37,293 nucleotides of DNA. Source: a virus. The DNA lies in the IMG/VR virus record IMGVR_UViG_3300048929_000397, positions 1 through 37,293 of that record. The stretch is one strand, 5' to 3'. The translations under genes were made by a program, and so were the position numbers. Below are positions 1 through 8,760 of this stretch, piece by piece; the stretch's first letter is position 1, and each line of letters opens with the position of its first letter. Below the pieces are notes generated by a model. It made no database searches and had not been told where the DNA came from. It saw only the letters and a program-made list of their open reading frames with translations.

Positions 1-1824
1 CCAAAGGTGCGCAGGGAGGTAGACAAGATTCCTGTGGCAGATGTTCCTGTGGTGGGTGAAATCACTATGGAAGTTGATGGTAAAGAAATCATTGCAAAGA
101 AAGTACAGAAACGGACTACCAAAAAGGACAGTAGCTATTCTGATGATAATACATATTCCATCAATGGCGTGGAGAAGAATCTTAAAGACTTTATTGCCTA
201 TTTTGACTTTGATTTTGATGATCTGCTTATGTGTATGAACATCGGAGCATTCCTAGCTAAGAAACCAAAAGAGATGAGAGAGTTCCTTTTTAAACTTCCA
301 CAGGATATTTCCATTAAAGACATTGTGGCTAAGTATCCCGATTTTTCGGAGCTGGTGCCGTTGCTTGAAAAGTACGACATTGAAGAGATTTCTTCTATGA
401 ATAAGGCCAGCGTACTGAAACTAAATAAGGAAATTGCTGGCTATCCTGGTCGGATAGATGAGGTAAGCCGCCAAATTGTGGAAGATATTGATACAGCTGA
501 ATTGGAACTGCAGAAAAACGATCTGCAACGCCAGATTGCTGATGTTGAGAAGCAGGAAGATGATTCGCTAACACAGTCCAAGCAGCTTGACTCTATGTCC
601 AAAGATATCATGGACTTGCAGTTTAAACGTTCTGGTGTCGAGCAGGCTGCAAACGCAACTCTGGTAGAGAAAAAGAAAGAAATTCAGAAGCGAATTGATG
701 AAGCAGAGATTCAATTTCGTCAGGCCATGAATAATTCTTCTATGGCAGAAATGGATAAGCAGAGATTACTGGAAGCTATAGACCGAAAAAAAGAACATAA
801 AGCCAGTTTATTAGAGGAATATACAAACACTTCGCAGAGAATTTTCTCCCAATATTCACCGCTTCCTGAATTGGGCTCAGATGTATTTGTTTGCCCAACT
901 TGTGGGCAGGAATTGCCAGAAGTAGTTAAGACCCAAAAGCAGGACCAGTGTGAAATAAACAGCCAGAAGCACCGTGAAATGTATGAGAGTGAAAAGAAGA
1001 AATGGGAGCAGCAAAGATCAGACCTTCTGACTACCATTTCTGAAAAAGGTCGTACATTAAAAACGGAAATTGAGAAACTGGAAAACGAAGAGTTTCTTGC
1101 TATTGAGGAACGTCTCAAATTAGCTAATGAGCAGAAGGTTAAAGCCAATGGTTCCAAAAACAAGGCAAAGGATGAAATGGATTCTCTTCCTGCTCACGTT
1201 GATCTATCTGATAACCAAGAATATGAAGCCTTGTGTCATGAGATTACAAAAAAGGAAGAAGCCTTAAAGGCAATGAATACTGGAGCTGACTACCGGGCTA
1301 CGCTGCGGAATAGAAAAGCGGAAATTCAGACCGAACTGGATTCCGTAAAAGGGAAGATTTCCAGAACAGCTAAGAATGTGGAACTGGAAGAGCGATTATC
1401 TTTCCTTCGCAAAGAGCAGTTGCAGAAAGAACAGTCAAAAGCTGACTGTGAAAGAATTCTTGATTTACTGGATCAGCTTGACCAGAAAAAGAATGAACTT
1501 TTGGTTGATTCAATCAACAGCTATTTCGGTGGTAGGTTAACATGGGATTTGTTTGCTTTCGCTAAGAACGGTGGATACAAAAAGGATTATTGTGTGCCAA
1601 GAATTGATGGTTACGAAATTCATGACAATACAGCAAATCACGGTAGAAAGATAGAAGCCATGATGATTATCGCTTTGACTATCCAGAAGATTGTAGGTAT
1701 TCAGTGTCCAGTAATTCTTGATGACGGGGAAAGCCTTGATCCGTGGCGGCTTCCGGCATGTGAGAGCCAGCTAATTGTTATGAGCCGGGCGGATAATAAG
1801 GAGTTGAAAGTGGAGGTAGTATAA
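1..1824 (+). CDS. SbcC/Rad50-like ATPase, 5' end missing
   Basis: The frame is open from the first base, so the gene starts upstream of the window and the Walker A loop is not visible. What is seen is a long charged, coiled-coil-prone protein with a CxxC zinc hook (CPTCGQELP, about residues 293-301 of the visible part) in the middle of the coil. The C-terminal end carries a Walker B/D-loop-like segment (VILDDGESLDPW). This layout is that of SbcC/Rad50/RecN-type SMC-like ATPases, which tether and process DNA ends. It leads an operon that also holds a RecT-like protein, an HD hydrolase and an ERCC4 nuclease, so a role in phage recombination is likely. The next gene starts 2 bases after its stop. 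The family call is firm; the exact function is inferred. Confidence 0.8.
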   Translation, partial: PKVRREVDKIPVADVPVVGEITMEVDGKEIIAKKVQKRTTKKDSSYSDDNTYSINGVEKNLKDFIAYFDFDFDDLLMCMNIGAFLAKKPKEMREFLFKLPQDISIKDIVAKYPDFSELVPLLEKYDIEEISSMNKASVLKLNKEIAGYPGRIDEVSRQIVEDIDTAELELQKNDLQRQIADVEKQEDDSLTQSKQLDSMSKDIMDLQFKRSGVEQAANATLVEKKKEIQKRIDEAEIQFRQAMNNSSMAEMDKQRLLEAIDRKKEHKASLLEEYTNTSQRIFSQYSPLPELGSDVFVCPTCGQELPEVVKTQKQDQCEINSQKHREMYESEKKKWEQQRSDLLTTISEKGRTLKTEIEKLENEEFLAIEERLKLANEQKVKANGSKNKAKDEMDSLPAHVDLSDNQEYEALCHEITKKEEALKAMNTGADYRATLRNRKAEIQTELDSVKGKISRTAKNVELEERLSFLRKEQLQKEQSKADCERILDLLDQLDQKKNELLVDSINSYFGGRLTWDLFAFAKNGGYKKDYCVPRIDGYEIHDNTANHGRKIEAMMIIALTIQKIVGIQCPVILDDGESLDPWRLPACESQLIVMSRADNKELKVEVV

Positions 1825-1825
1825 A

Positions 1826-2188
1826 ATGGCTAAGGTACTTATTAAAAACGAAAGATTTAGGGATTTAGACAACAAGATACGTCTTAATAATGGAAATCTC
1901 CGAAATGGATTTGTACTTGGAACATATATTGTAACTTCATTTAGAAATAACAAAGGGAGTGATCGTTGGGAAAACACTGCACCGTATTGTAGCTTAATTA
2001 ACTTTGCAGATGGAAACATCAAATTTAGTGAACCGAGTAGCAGAAGTACCACAGAGAGAAGATTGTTATCTCATCTTACAAACGGAATGAATACGAACTT
2101 CAATTTCAATGAACATTCGATTTGTGTATACGCTAATGAAGCATATGGCATCGAAATTACACTGTCTGGTAAAGTTGAGATGGCGTAA
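1826..2188 (+). CDS. Hypothetical phage protein, 120 aa
   Basis: Starts at ATG behind a GGAGG site that lies inside the end of the SbcC-like gene; its stop overlaps the next start (TAATG), so it is translationally coupled. The protein is small, soluble and Asn/Arg-rich, without cysteine pairs, signal peptide or membrane segment. I do not recognise a domain. Its position in the recombination operon is the only hint of function. Confidence 0.7.
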   Translation: MAKVLIKNERFRDLDNKIRLNNGNLRNGFVLGTYIVTSFRNNKGSDRWENTAPYCSLINFADGNIKFSEPSSRSTTERRLLSHLTNGMNTNFNFNEHSICVYANEAYGIEITLSGKVEMA

Positions 2189-2586
2189 TGGACACTGGAA
2201 GCCTTTTACGTATTACAGAGTTCATGCACGCTTTGAAGATATTTGTTGTGGCAGCCAATCGTCTGAAAGATGAAGATATGAAGCATCTGGACAAAATAAC
2301 AGAAATGTTGGAAGAAGAAAATGGAGGAAGGCCTAAAGTGAATAAAGCCCAGTTTGAGAAAGCCGAACCAATCATGCAACATATTAAACATCTGAGTGAT
2401 TTGAAAAAGTCTATCAACCTACCGCCGGAATGCTATTCTATCGAGTTTAAAACGGCTTCTGGAAGCGTAGCAATTGCTGGCAATGCAGATCTTGGCTCAT
2501 TAAGTATGAATCGGTTGATTAATGAATTTAAAAGTATTATTGATGAGAGGATTGGAAAGCTTGAAAAAGAAATGGAGGAGATCTAA
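2188..2586 (+). CDS. Hypothetical phage protein, 132 aa
   Basis: ATG start overlaps the preceding TAA by one base. The predicted product is largely helical and charged, with a C-terminal stretch likely to form a short coiled coil (about residues 108-130). No known motif seen. The stop is directly followed by the next ATG, so the gene is part of the same tightly coupled operon. Confidence 0.7.
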   Translation: MDTGSLLRITEFMHALKIFVVAANRLKDEDMKHLDKITEMLEEENGGRPKVNKAQFEKAEPIMQHIKHLSDLKKSINLPPECYSIEFKTASGSVAIAGNADLGSLSMNRLINEFKSIIDERIGKLEKEMEEI

Positions 2587-3105
2587 ATGCAGATTATTAA
2601 AGTGCAATTTCTAAAGGGTGAAGTGCCCAGCGGTAAAGCCTATACATATTTTTCAGAAGAAGAGGTATCTACCGAAGATTTGGTGCAAATTAACTCTTCT
2701 GCAAAGGGAATTGTTACCGAAGTTGATGTACCGGAAAGTGAGATTGAAGCTTTCCGGGATAAGGTAAAGACAATTGTCGGGAGGGCTGTGGAAAAAGAAT
2801 CGGCGGCTGAATTACAAGATGCTGCTGAACATATGGAGAGATACAAAATAATTGGAATCACACATAAAGATGGTACTCCAAGAATTGATGGGAGATATCC
2901 GTTGCGGATCGGACGAATTTGTGAAAAGCCAAAAGCACATATTGGTAATCCTATGATTATCAATTACATTACTAAAGCTGATGGCACCGATTACCAGGGT
3001 TACTCTTTGAGAACGAGCCGTGTAACAGGTATTGGCGAAAGCGAATACCGGATACAAATTGAGACCATGAACAGTATTTATGAGTTTGAGAGAGTGAAAG
3101 AGTGA
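2587..3105 (+). CDS. Hypothetical phage protein, 172 aa
   Basis: Starts right after the previous stop, behind a GGAGGAG site. The N-terminal half (KVQFLKGEVPSGKAYTYFS) resembles small beta-rich phage proteins found in clostridial replication operons, but I cannot name a family. No membrane or metal-binding motif is visible. It ends overlapping the next gene's start. Confidence 0.7.
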   Translation: MQIIKVQFLKGEVPSGKAYTYFSEEEVSTEDLVQINSSAKGIVTEVDVPESEIEAFRDKVKTIVGRAVEKESAAELQDAAEHMERYKIIGITHKDGTPRIDGRYPLRIGRICEKPKAHIGNPMIINYITKADGTDYQGYSLRTSRVTGIGESEYRIQIETMNSIYEFERVKE

Positions 3106-3437
3106 TGAAACAGAATCCTTGTAGATATTGTGCTTTGAGTTGGGAGCATAATGGCAAGCATTACCCATCTTACGAATCTCCTTGTGCTGAATGTGAAAAT
3201 ATCAAGAAGCATAAGGAGTACCTGAAGTCTAAACGGCTGTTTGAAGAAGGTGCTCCAATCACGTCACTTGATGAACTTTTGAAACAAGAATGGGTTATGT
3301 GGTTTCACCAGACAAGGCACATTGAAGTTATAAAACATACGCAGTTGATAACCGTATTGAATTGGCTTGATAGGGGAGCGTTTCATATGGCAATCAGAAA
3401 GGAAAGCGAGGAAAAAAGTGAAACAGGAATTAATTGA
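3105..3437 (+). CDS. Hypothetical Cys-containing protein
   Basis: ATG at 3105 overlaps the previous stop (a GTG at 3102 is possible). The N-terminus holds two cysteine pairs, CRYC near residue 5 and CAEC near residue 28, that could bind one zinc ion. The rest is helical and ends with WLDRGAFHMAIRKE, a tail common in small clostridial phage proteins. The last 20 bases overlap the following HD gene. Function unknown; nucleic acid or protein binding through the zinc site is a guess. Confidence 0.65.
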   Translation: MKQNPCRYCALSWEHNGKHYPSYESPCAECENIKKHKEYLKSKRLFEEGAPITSLDELLKQEWVMWFHQTRHIEVIKHTQLITVLNWLDRGAFHMAIRKESEEKSETGIN

Positions 3438-4005
3438 AAGATTTGAGAAGTTATTGCTGGAAACAAAGCGTCCGGGAATTGAAAATCTCCTTGAATTTAT
3501 TCGCAAGAGTGATTTTTATACGGCTCCTGCAAGTACCAGATTCCACGGAGCCTATGAGGGTGGTTTACTGGAACATAGTTTGAATGTTCTTGATTGTTTG
3601 GCAGAAAAGAAAGCAAGTGACAATGCTATCTGGCACAAAGTATTAGTAAATGTGCAGAGTGAAAGCATCGTAATTTCTTCTTTACTCCATGACCTTTGCA
3701 AAACGTATTTCTATATCACAGAAATGCGTAACAAGAAGGAGGAATCCGGTGCATGGGTACAGGTTCCCTTCTACACGGTAAATGACTTGATTCCTTACGG
3801 TCACGGGGAAAAGAGTGTCATGATGATTAAGGAATACATAAAACTGTTACCGGCTGAAAGGTACGCCATTCGCTGGCATATGGGTTCTTACGAGCCGAAG
3901 GAACTTTGGAATACTCTGGGAACAGCCATGGAAAAATATCCTCTGATTTTGGCATTGCATGAAGCGGATATGAAAGCAACTTATTTATTGGAAAAGGAGA
4001 AATAG
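3418..4005 (+). CDS. HD-domain phosphohydrolase, 195 aa
   Basis: The metal-binding pattern of HD hydrolases is visible in order: LEHS, then LLHDLCK (the HD doublet), GHGEKS, IRWHMG and LALHEADMKA. These enzymes hydrolyse phosphoester bonds in nucleotides or cyclic nucleotides; phage members often act on dNTPs or signalling nucleotides. The substrate here is unknown. I place the start at the GTG at 3418, behind a GAGGAAA site; an ATG at 3367 would overlap the previous gene by 71 bases and lacks a good site. It lies between small unknown genes and the RecT-like gene. Confidence 0.75.
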   Translation: MKQELIERFEKLLLETKRPGIENLLEFIRKSDFYTAPASTRFHGAYEGGLLEHSLNVLDCLAEKKASDNAIWHKVLVNVQSESIVISSLLHDLCKTYFYITEMRNKKEESGAWVQVPFYTVNDLIPYGHGEKSVMMIKEYIKLLPAERYAIRWHMGSYEPKELWNTLGTAMEKYPLILALHEADMKATYLLEKEK

Positions 4006-4007
4006 AG

Positions 4008-4196
4008 ATGGCAGGATCACTAAAACATAAGCAGAGAAGTCATCGGAGTTTTTATCAGAATCGCAAGGTTCTGGGAAGTATAGCAACAGCAGCGGCGTAC
4101 CGTAGTAATTCAATGAGCATTGCCCGGCAGGCAGCAGGTGTTAATTGGTTAGAAAGATTCAAGCAGATGTTCAGAAAACAGAAAGGGGATAAATAA
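4008..4196 (+). CDS. Small basic protein, 62 aa
   Basis: ATG with an AAAAGGAG site 2 bases after the HD gene. The product is strongly basic (KHKQRSHRSFYQNRK at residues 6-20) and has no cysteine or membrane stretch. Charge suggests nucleic acid contact, but nothing more can be said. It directly precedes the RecT-like gene and is probably co-translated with it. Confidence 0.6.
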   Translation: MAGSLKHKQRSHRSFYQNRKVLGSIATAAAYRSNSMSIARQAAGVNWLERFKQMFRKQKGDK

Positions 4197-4198
4197 TT

Positions 4199-5002
4199 AT
4201 GGGAGAGCAGGCAAGTAAGAAACAGGAAGTAGCCGTTCAGGAGTCCAAGGAAATCACCAAATTTAATACAGATTTTAGCAAAGGTATCTTCGGCACCTCC
4301 GATAATTTTATGATGGCCACGCAGATGGCGAAAGCCTTTGCAAGTTCCACCATTGTTCCCAAGGAGTATCAAGGGAATTTCGCTAACGGTTTAGTTGCTA
4401 TTGAAATGGCGGTCCGTATGCAGACGAGTCCTCTAATGGTTATGCAGGGATTAGATGTTATCCAGGGCCGGCCCTCATGGCGGTCACAGTTCCTTATTGG
4501 TATGGTAAACAGTTCCGGTAAATACGAGATTGAGTTACAGTTTGAGGAAACTAAAGATAAGAACGGTAAGCCATTTGGGTGCTATTGCTGGACTACCAGA
4601 AACGGACGTAAGGTCACCGGACCGGAAGTAACCATGGATATGGCCAAAGATGAAAAGTGGCTGGAAAAGAACGGTAGCAAATGGAAAACCATGCCGCAGA
4701 TTATGTTAAGGTATCGGGCAGCTTCTTTCTTTGTAAGCATGAATTGCCCTGAATTAAAATTCGGTCTTTATACGAAAGAGGAAATCATTGATATTGGGTC
4801 AGAAGATGGCTATGTGACCGTGGAGAATATGGCAGAGCAGGTTCAAAAGGAGATTGCTGAAAATGCCAATGTACAAGAATTTCCTATGCCAGAGGAGTCG
4901 GATGCAGTTGAACGGGAAGAATCATCTGCAGGTGAAGAAGTACCAGAACAGCAGGCAGAACCGGAGCCAGCACCACAGCCTCAAAAGCCTGATTGGGCAT
5001 AG
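4199..5002 (+). CDS. recT: RecT-like single-strand annealing protein
   Basis: A 267-residue protein whose core matches RecT-family annealases by eye: an N-terminal lead-in, then ANGLVAIEMAVRMQTSPLMV, a WTTRNGRKVTGPEVTM strand region and a MLRYRAASFF helix where the family has its conserved arginine-aromatic segment. The last 60 residues are an acidic, Pro/Glu-rich tail, as in many SSB-interacting annealases. RecT-type proteins pair complementary single strands during phage recombination. Neighbours (SbcC-like ATPase, MBL-fold protein, SSB) fit. No RecE-type exonuclease is obvious next to it; the MBL-fold protein or an upstream gene could supply end resection. Confidence 0.75.
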   Translation: MGEQASKKQEVAVQESKEITKFNTDFSKGIFGTSDNFMMATQMAKAFASSTIVPKEYQGNFANGLVAIEMAVRMQTSPLMVMQGLDVIQGRPSWRSQFLIGMVNSSGKYEIELQFEETKDKNGKPFGCYCWTTRNGRKVTGPEVTMDMAKDEKWLEKNGSKWKTMPQIMLRYRAASFFVSMNCPELKFGLYTKEEIIDIGSEDGYVTVENMAEQVQKEIAENANVQEFPMPEESDAVEREESSAGEEVPEQQAEPEPAPQPQKPDWA

Positions 5003-5011
5003 GAGGACATT

Positions 5012-5308
5012 ATGAGGATTATTTCACAGAACGGTAAGATTGATGTTCCATACGAGATGACCGCCTTATATGCAACGGATAATCATATCAGAATGTGCAT
5101 GTCAGGAGATACTGGAAAGGGTTCATTGCTGGCAGAGTATTCTTCCATGGAAAAGACCAAGAAAGTTATGGGCATGATACCGCAAGCCTATGAAAGTAGC
5201 TTGTATATTGACCAGTTGTATGACAATGCGGCACAGGTGCAAAGGCCATACATATTCATGCGGAATAACGTCTTTCAAATGCCACTGGACAGTGAGGTGG
5301 AAGAGTAA
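5012..5308 (+). CDS. Hypothetical phage protein, 98 aa
   Basis: ATG preceded by TAGGAGG at ideal distance. Small soluble protein beginning MRIISQNGKIDVPYE; this opening is common among short clostridial proteins that accompany replication genes. No catalytic or metal motif seen. Stop overlaps the next start by one base. Confidence 0.7.
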   Translation: MRIISQNGKIDVPYEMTALYATDNHIRMCMSGDTGKGSLLAEYSSMEKTKKVMGMIPQAYESSLYIDQLYDNAAQVQRPYIFMRNNVFQMPLDSEVEE

Positions 5309-5619
5309 TGATAGCCCTTATTACTAAATCGGGAGCATTTCTACATGACTTATCAGAAGAGCAAGCAGATGGTTTTGCTAGAACCAAAGGGTTCGATAAT
5401 TTTAAGCCATATCAATCTGTAAAAGGGTGGCTCTTTTATGACAGCAATATTCCGTACCTGCTCTTACAATTAGGGATATCAACCTGTTATATAGATTTGG
5501 AAAGTATCAGGTTAAAGCGGAAAGGTAAGAAAGATTACTTGAAATTAAGCACTATGAAGCTAATGGAAATATGGGAAGAAATGTGTCCCATAAAAGACTA
5601 TATAAAATCAAGGGGGTGA
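5308..5619 (+). CDS. Hypothetical phage protein, 103 aa
   Basis: Coupled to the preceding gene through an overlapping stop/start (TAATG). Soluble, mixed alpha/beta by composition, basic C-terminal half. No domain recognised. The next gene's ribosome site (AGGGGGTGAT) lies at its 3' end. Confidence 0.65.
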   Translation: MIALITKSGAFLHDLSEEQADGFARTKGFDNFKPYQSVKGWLFYDSNIPYLLLQLGISTCYIDLESIRLKRKGKKDYLKLSTMKLMEIWEEMCPIKDYIKSRG

Positions 5620-5623
5620 TTCA

Positions 5624-6355
5624 GTGATCTTGAAATGTATCTCCTCTGGTTCAAAAGGAAACGCATATGCATTACAGGGCAAAGATGAAATTCTCCTGTT
5701 AGAATGCGGAAAACCTTTCATTGAAGTAAAAAAAGCCATTGACTGGCAAATTGTAAAGATAAAAGGTTGTTTGCTCACACATGGGCATTCAGACCATTCT
5801 AAAAATACTAAAGATTTTCTAAAAGCCGGAATCCCGGTGTATACCAATGAAGAAACAAAACAAGCTGTTGAATTTATCCCAGGGGCACAGTTTTATGGCG
5901 TGTCAGCGTTTAAGCCGATCCACATAGGAGGATTCAAAATAATTCCTTTCAATGTTCCCCATAATGGAACGCCGAATTTTGGTTATCTGATTGAGCATAA
6001 GGAAATGGGAAGGTTGCTGTTTTCTACCGATTATGAGTACATACCGTACAATTTCCAGAAACAGCAGATTCAGCATTTCCTGATTGAGGCAAACTACCAG
6101 GAGCAATTCATTGATAAGGACCTTCCTAATTATGAACATAAACTCTTAGGTCATGCTTCTTTAGAAACTTGTATCGGAGCTATTAAAGCGAGCCAGTCAC
6201 CGAACCTTAGGACCGTAATAATGTGCCATCTGGGAGCCGGTTCAAGTTCAGGTAAGTATTTTATTAATGAAATGCAGAAAGTGACTGGAAGAAACGTTAG
6301 TGTGGATTGTGCGGTACCAGGGCTTGTTATCGAGATAAATAAAGATCCTTTTTAG
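5624..6355 (+). CDS. MBL-fold metallo-hydrolase (YycJ/WalJ-like), 243 aa
   Basis: GTG start at 5624 behind AGGGGGTGAT. The N-terminus ISSGSKGNAYAL and the metal motif THGHSDH (HxHxDH) define a metallo-beta-lactamase-fold hydrolase. Further ligand positions are seen in PHNGTPNFGY, FSTDYEY and the HLGAGSSSG segment. YycJ-type members are nucleases or DNA/RNA phosphodiesterases. Here the gene sits 0.6 kb after the RecT-like gene, so a nuclease role in recombination is a reasonable inference. Length fits the family (about 240-260 residues). Confidence 0.8.
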   Translation: MILKCISSGSKGNAYALQGKDEILLLECGKPFIEVKKAIDWQIVKIKGCLLTHGHSDHSKNTKDFLKAGIPVYTNEETKQAVEFIPGAQFYGVSAFKPIHIGGFKIIPFNVPHNGTPNFGYLIEHKEMGRLLFSTDYEYIPYNFQKQQIQHFLIEANYQEQFIDKDLPNYEHKLLGHASLETCIGAIKASQSPNLRTVIMCHLGAGSSSGKYFINEMQKVTGRNVSVDCAVPGLVIEINKDPF

Positions 6356-6363
6356 CAAAGGAG

Positions 6364-6984
6364 TTGATTACTGCGATTTGCAGTGAAAATAAAGGCATTC
6401 CTAAATTTAGCAGAGATGCGAATGATATTGAAATACTCCGTTCTATGGAGCCGCAGAAGCGAAGAGATTGCTTAATCACAAATAATATGAGGCTGGCCAT
6501 ATCGGTAGCGCAAAAGTTCGGCTACGAAGAGGATTATGAATCAGTGGCTATGATTGGCTTGATAAGGGCAGCAGATACCTTTGATTTAGATAAAGGTGCG
6601 TGCTTTAGCACATATGCAGCCAGAGTAGTCCAAAATCAAATATTAATGTATTTACGAAAATGTAAAAGACAAATTCAAGCAATATCATTTGAAACGGTTG
6701 TTACAGGTACCGAGGAAAATTTGACAGTGAAAGATACGTTGAGCTATGAAGATGATCAGCTGATGAGGTTAGAGCAGGCAGAGCAAATTGCCGAGCTTTA
6801 CAAGGTAGTCCATTCTCTTCCGGATAGAGAATGCGAAATAATCTGCTTGCTTTACGGATTTGGTGATAAATCTCACACTCAAAAGGAAGTTGCGGAAAGA
6901 CTTAGTCTTTCGCAATCTTATATCAGTCGACTAGAGAAAAGTATACTTAAAAAGATGAAATCAATGTTGAAAAACCACAGATAA
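6364..6984 (+). CDS. Phage sigma-70-type RNA polymerase sigma factor
   Basis: TTG start at 6364 behind AAAGGAG. The 206-residue product has sigma region 2 (NMRLAISVAQKFG, then MIGLIRAADTFDLDKGACFSTYA, the core-binding and -10 recognising helix) and region 4 (LPDRECEIICLLYGFGDKSHTQKEVAERLSLSQSYISRLEKSIL), a helix-turn-helix that reads the -35 element. It resembles the shorter sporulation-type sigmas rather than ECF sigmas. It probably redirects host polymerase to phage promoters. The gap behind it (6985-7075) contains a perfect short palindrome, AACCCGGGTT. Confidence 0.85.
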   Translation: MITAICSENKGIPKFSRDANDIEILRSMEPQKRRDCLITNNMRLAISVAQKFGYEEDYESVAMIGLIRAADTFDLDKGACFSTYAARVVQNQILMYLRKCKRQIQAISFETVVTGTEENLTVKDTLSYEDDQLMRLEQAEQIAELYKVVHSLPDRECEIICLLYGFGDKSHTQKEVAERLSLSQSYISRLEKSILKKMKSMLKNHR

Positions 6985-7075
6985 ATATGACCGCAATGTC
7001 TTTAAACTATAAGACGCTTTTAACCCGGGTTGAAATATATGTAACTGTTAATTAGTGCCTATGGAGGGAAATATC

Positions 7076-7510
7076 ATGGCAAAGGTAAATTTGGAAGAAC
7101 TGGCAGATGGAGGATTACAGGAACTGTATACAGCAGCACAAGAAAAAGTGTTACAAAACATGCAGGATCCCAATACTCCCTATAAAAACAAAAGAGCTGT
7201 TACTATTAAGCTGACATTTGAGCAAAATGAGGATAGAGATGATACTCAAGTAAATATTTCTGTTGAAACAAAACTGGCTCCTGTTAAGCCAATTGTCACC
7301 AGAATGGCTATCGGCAAGGATCTAAAGACTGGAAAAGTTTTTGCTCAGGAGTATGGCGGACAGCTTCGTGGCCAGATGTCTATGGAAGATTATCAGACAC
7401 CGCAGGGAGATTTAAAGGTTGATGGTAAGACTGTTGATCCTGAAACGGGGGAAATCAAGGAAGAATCAGATAGCAAAGTAGTAGATTTGAGAACAGCCAA
7501 ACAGGCTTAA
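7076..7510 (+). CDS. Hypothetical protein of clostridial phage replication operons
   Basis: I choose the ATG at 7076, which follows GGAGGG at good distance, over an in-frame start at 7055. The 144-residue product has an N-terminal helix (LEELADGGLQELYTAAQEK) and a beta-rich middle. The C-terminal segment contains DPETGEI. Proteins of this look are often labelled 'replication terminator protein' in clostridial phages; I know of no functional support for that name. It opens the second early operon, followed 14 bases later by the next gene. Confidence 0.65.
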   Translation: MAKVNLEELADGGLQELYTAAQEKVLQNMQDPNTPYKNKRAVTIKLTFEQNEDRDDTQVNISVETKLAPVKPIVTRMAIGKDLKTGKVFAQEYGGQLRGQMSMEDYQTPQGDLKVDGKTVDPETGEIKEESDSKVVDLRTAKQA

Positions 7511-7524
7511 GGAGGATTTGAATT

Positions 7525-8247
7525 ATGGATATGACAAGAGATGCTTTACAGTATGTAGTTGGTTTAAAAGAAGCAACACTCCTTACTATCAATGGAGATA
7601 CATATGCCGATAAGGATATTTATCGTGTGGATAATAATCTTCGGGCAGCAGCTATTGAAATGAATACGCTTACAAGTCTGGTGGATTATGCAAAGGCTTT
7701 TACTGACGAGATGTCAGATCAGATGCTGGTGCAGGTAGTTTCTCCTACAGAAGTCAAATTAATTTCCTGTCTTGATGCAGATCGCAAGCGTGAATTTCTA
7801 GTAAGTGTAAAAGCTATGATTCCTGAATTCAGCTATGGCAGATATATCGACCATGAAAGTTTTATCATTGCCTTACAGTCAAAGTTTATCGACAACAAAG
7901 ATCGCGAGTTACTTTTGAGATTTGCTGGTACCGTGAAAGATGAATCAATTGCACAATACGGTGATGATGGTGTAACTCAGAAAGCCACCATTAAAACTGG
8001 AATTACTTCCGTTGGTGAAGCAATTGTTCCGAATCCGGTTTACCTGCGCCCGTTCCGTACATTTATTGAGATAGACCAGCCAGAAAGTGCATTTGTATTC
8101 CGTATGAAACAGAGCGAAGGGCGTGGAGTTGAGTGTGCTATCTTTGAAGCTGATGGCGGAGCATGGAAAAATGAAGCCATGAAGAACATCAAAACATATC
8201 TTGGTTTTGCATTGGAAGATTTACCGCAGTTTACAGTGATTTCATAA
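7525..8247 (+). CDS. DUF2303-like phage protein, 240 aa
   Basis: ATG behind AAGGAGG. Soluble protein with the C-terminal pattern VYLRPFRTFIEIDQPESAFVF, which resembles DUF2303-type proteins that sit beside SSB and recombination genes in many phages. The biochemical role of that family is unknown to me. A strong GC hairpin follows the stop and separates it from ssb. The family call is tentative. Confidence 0.55.
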   Translation: MDMTRDALQYVVGLKEATLLTINGDTYADKDIYRVDNNLRAAAIEMNTLTSLVDYAKAFTDEMSDQMLVQVVSPTEVKLISCLDADRKREFLVSVKAMIPEFSYGRYIDHESFIIALQSKFIDNKDRELLLRFAGTVKDESIAQYGDDGVTQKATIKTGITSVGEAIVPNPVYLRPFRTFIEIDQPESAFVFRMKQSEGRGVECAIFEADGGAWKNEAMKNIKTYLGFALEDLPQFTVIS

Positions 8248-8257
8248 CAACATATTA

Positions 8258-8283
8258 CCGCCGGTTCAGTAATGGGCCGGCGG
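8258..8283 (+). promoter_or_regulatory. GC hairpin between DUF2303-like gene and ssb
   Basis: A 7-bp perfect stem, CCGCCGG (8258-8264) with CCGGCGG (8277-8283), and a 12-base loop. No T-run follows, so it is not a classical terminator. It may protect an mRNA end or set relative expression of the two genes. Confidence 0.55.
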
Positions 8284-8301
8284 AGAAAGAAGGACATAAG
8301 T

Positions 8302-8748
8302 ATGAATCGTGTGATTTTATGCGGGAGACTGACCCGTGATCCAGAAGTGAGATATTCACAGGGCGAAAGAGCCATGGCCATTGCAAGATATACCCTTGCG
8401 ATAGATCGTAAAAAGCGTAGAGGTCAAGATAATAATGAGCAGACAGCAGATTTTATCAACTGTATAGCTTTTGACAAAGGCGGAGAATTTACAGAGAAGT
8501 ATTTTCGTCAAGGTATGAGAGTGCTTGTCTCTGGAAGAATTCAGACTGGTAATTACACAAATAAGGACGGCGTTAAGGTCTACACCACGGATATTGTTGT
8601 TGAGGAGCAGGAATTTGCTGATGGCAAAAATGCTTCTTCAAACGCTGGAAGTCAGCCTAGCAATACACCGGGGCCTTCCAGTGCTATTGGTAATGATTTT
8701 GTTAATATCCCAGATGGAGTTGAGGACGAAGGATTGCCTTTCAATTAG
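8302..8748 (+). CDS. ssb: Single-stranded DNA-binding protein
   Basis: 148 residues starting MNRVILCGRLTRDPEVRYS, the standard SSB opening, with the OB-fold strands DFINCIAFD and MRVLVSGRIQTGNY. It ends in an acidic tip, GLPFN, a variant of the usual DDDLPF tip that recruits partner proteins. I use the ATG at 8302 (AAGGA site upstream) because the family begins there; the in-frame start at 8272 would add ten atypical basic residues. SSB coats single-stranded DNA for the replication and RecT steps encoded nearby. Confidence 0.93.
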   Translation: MNRVILCGRLTRDPEVRYSQGERAMAIARYTLAIDRKKRRGQDNNEQTADFINCIAFDKGGEFTEKYFRQGMRVLVSGRIQTGNYTNKDGVKVYTTDIVVEEQEFADGKNASSNAGSQPSNTPGPSSAIGNDFVNIPDGVEDEGLPFN

Positions 8749-8760
8749 CGAGGAAAAACT

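Noticed and set aside
3367-3417. Upstream ATG start for the HD hydrolase
   Set aside because: Overlaps the previous gene by 71 bases and lacks a ribosome site; GTG 3418 has one.
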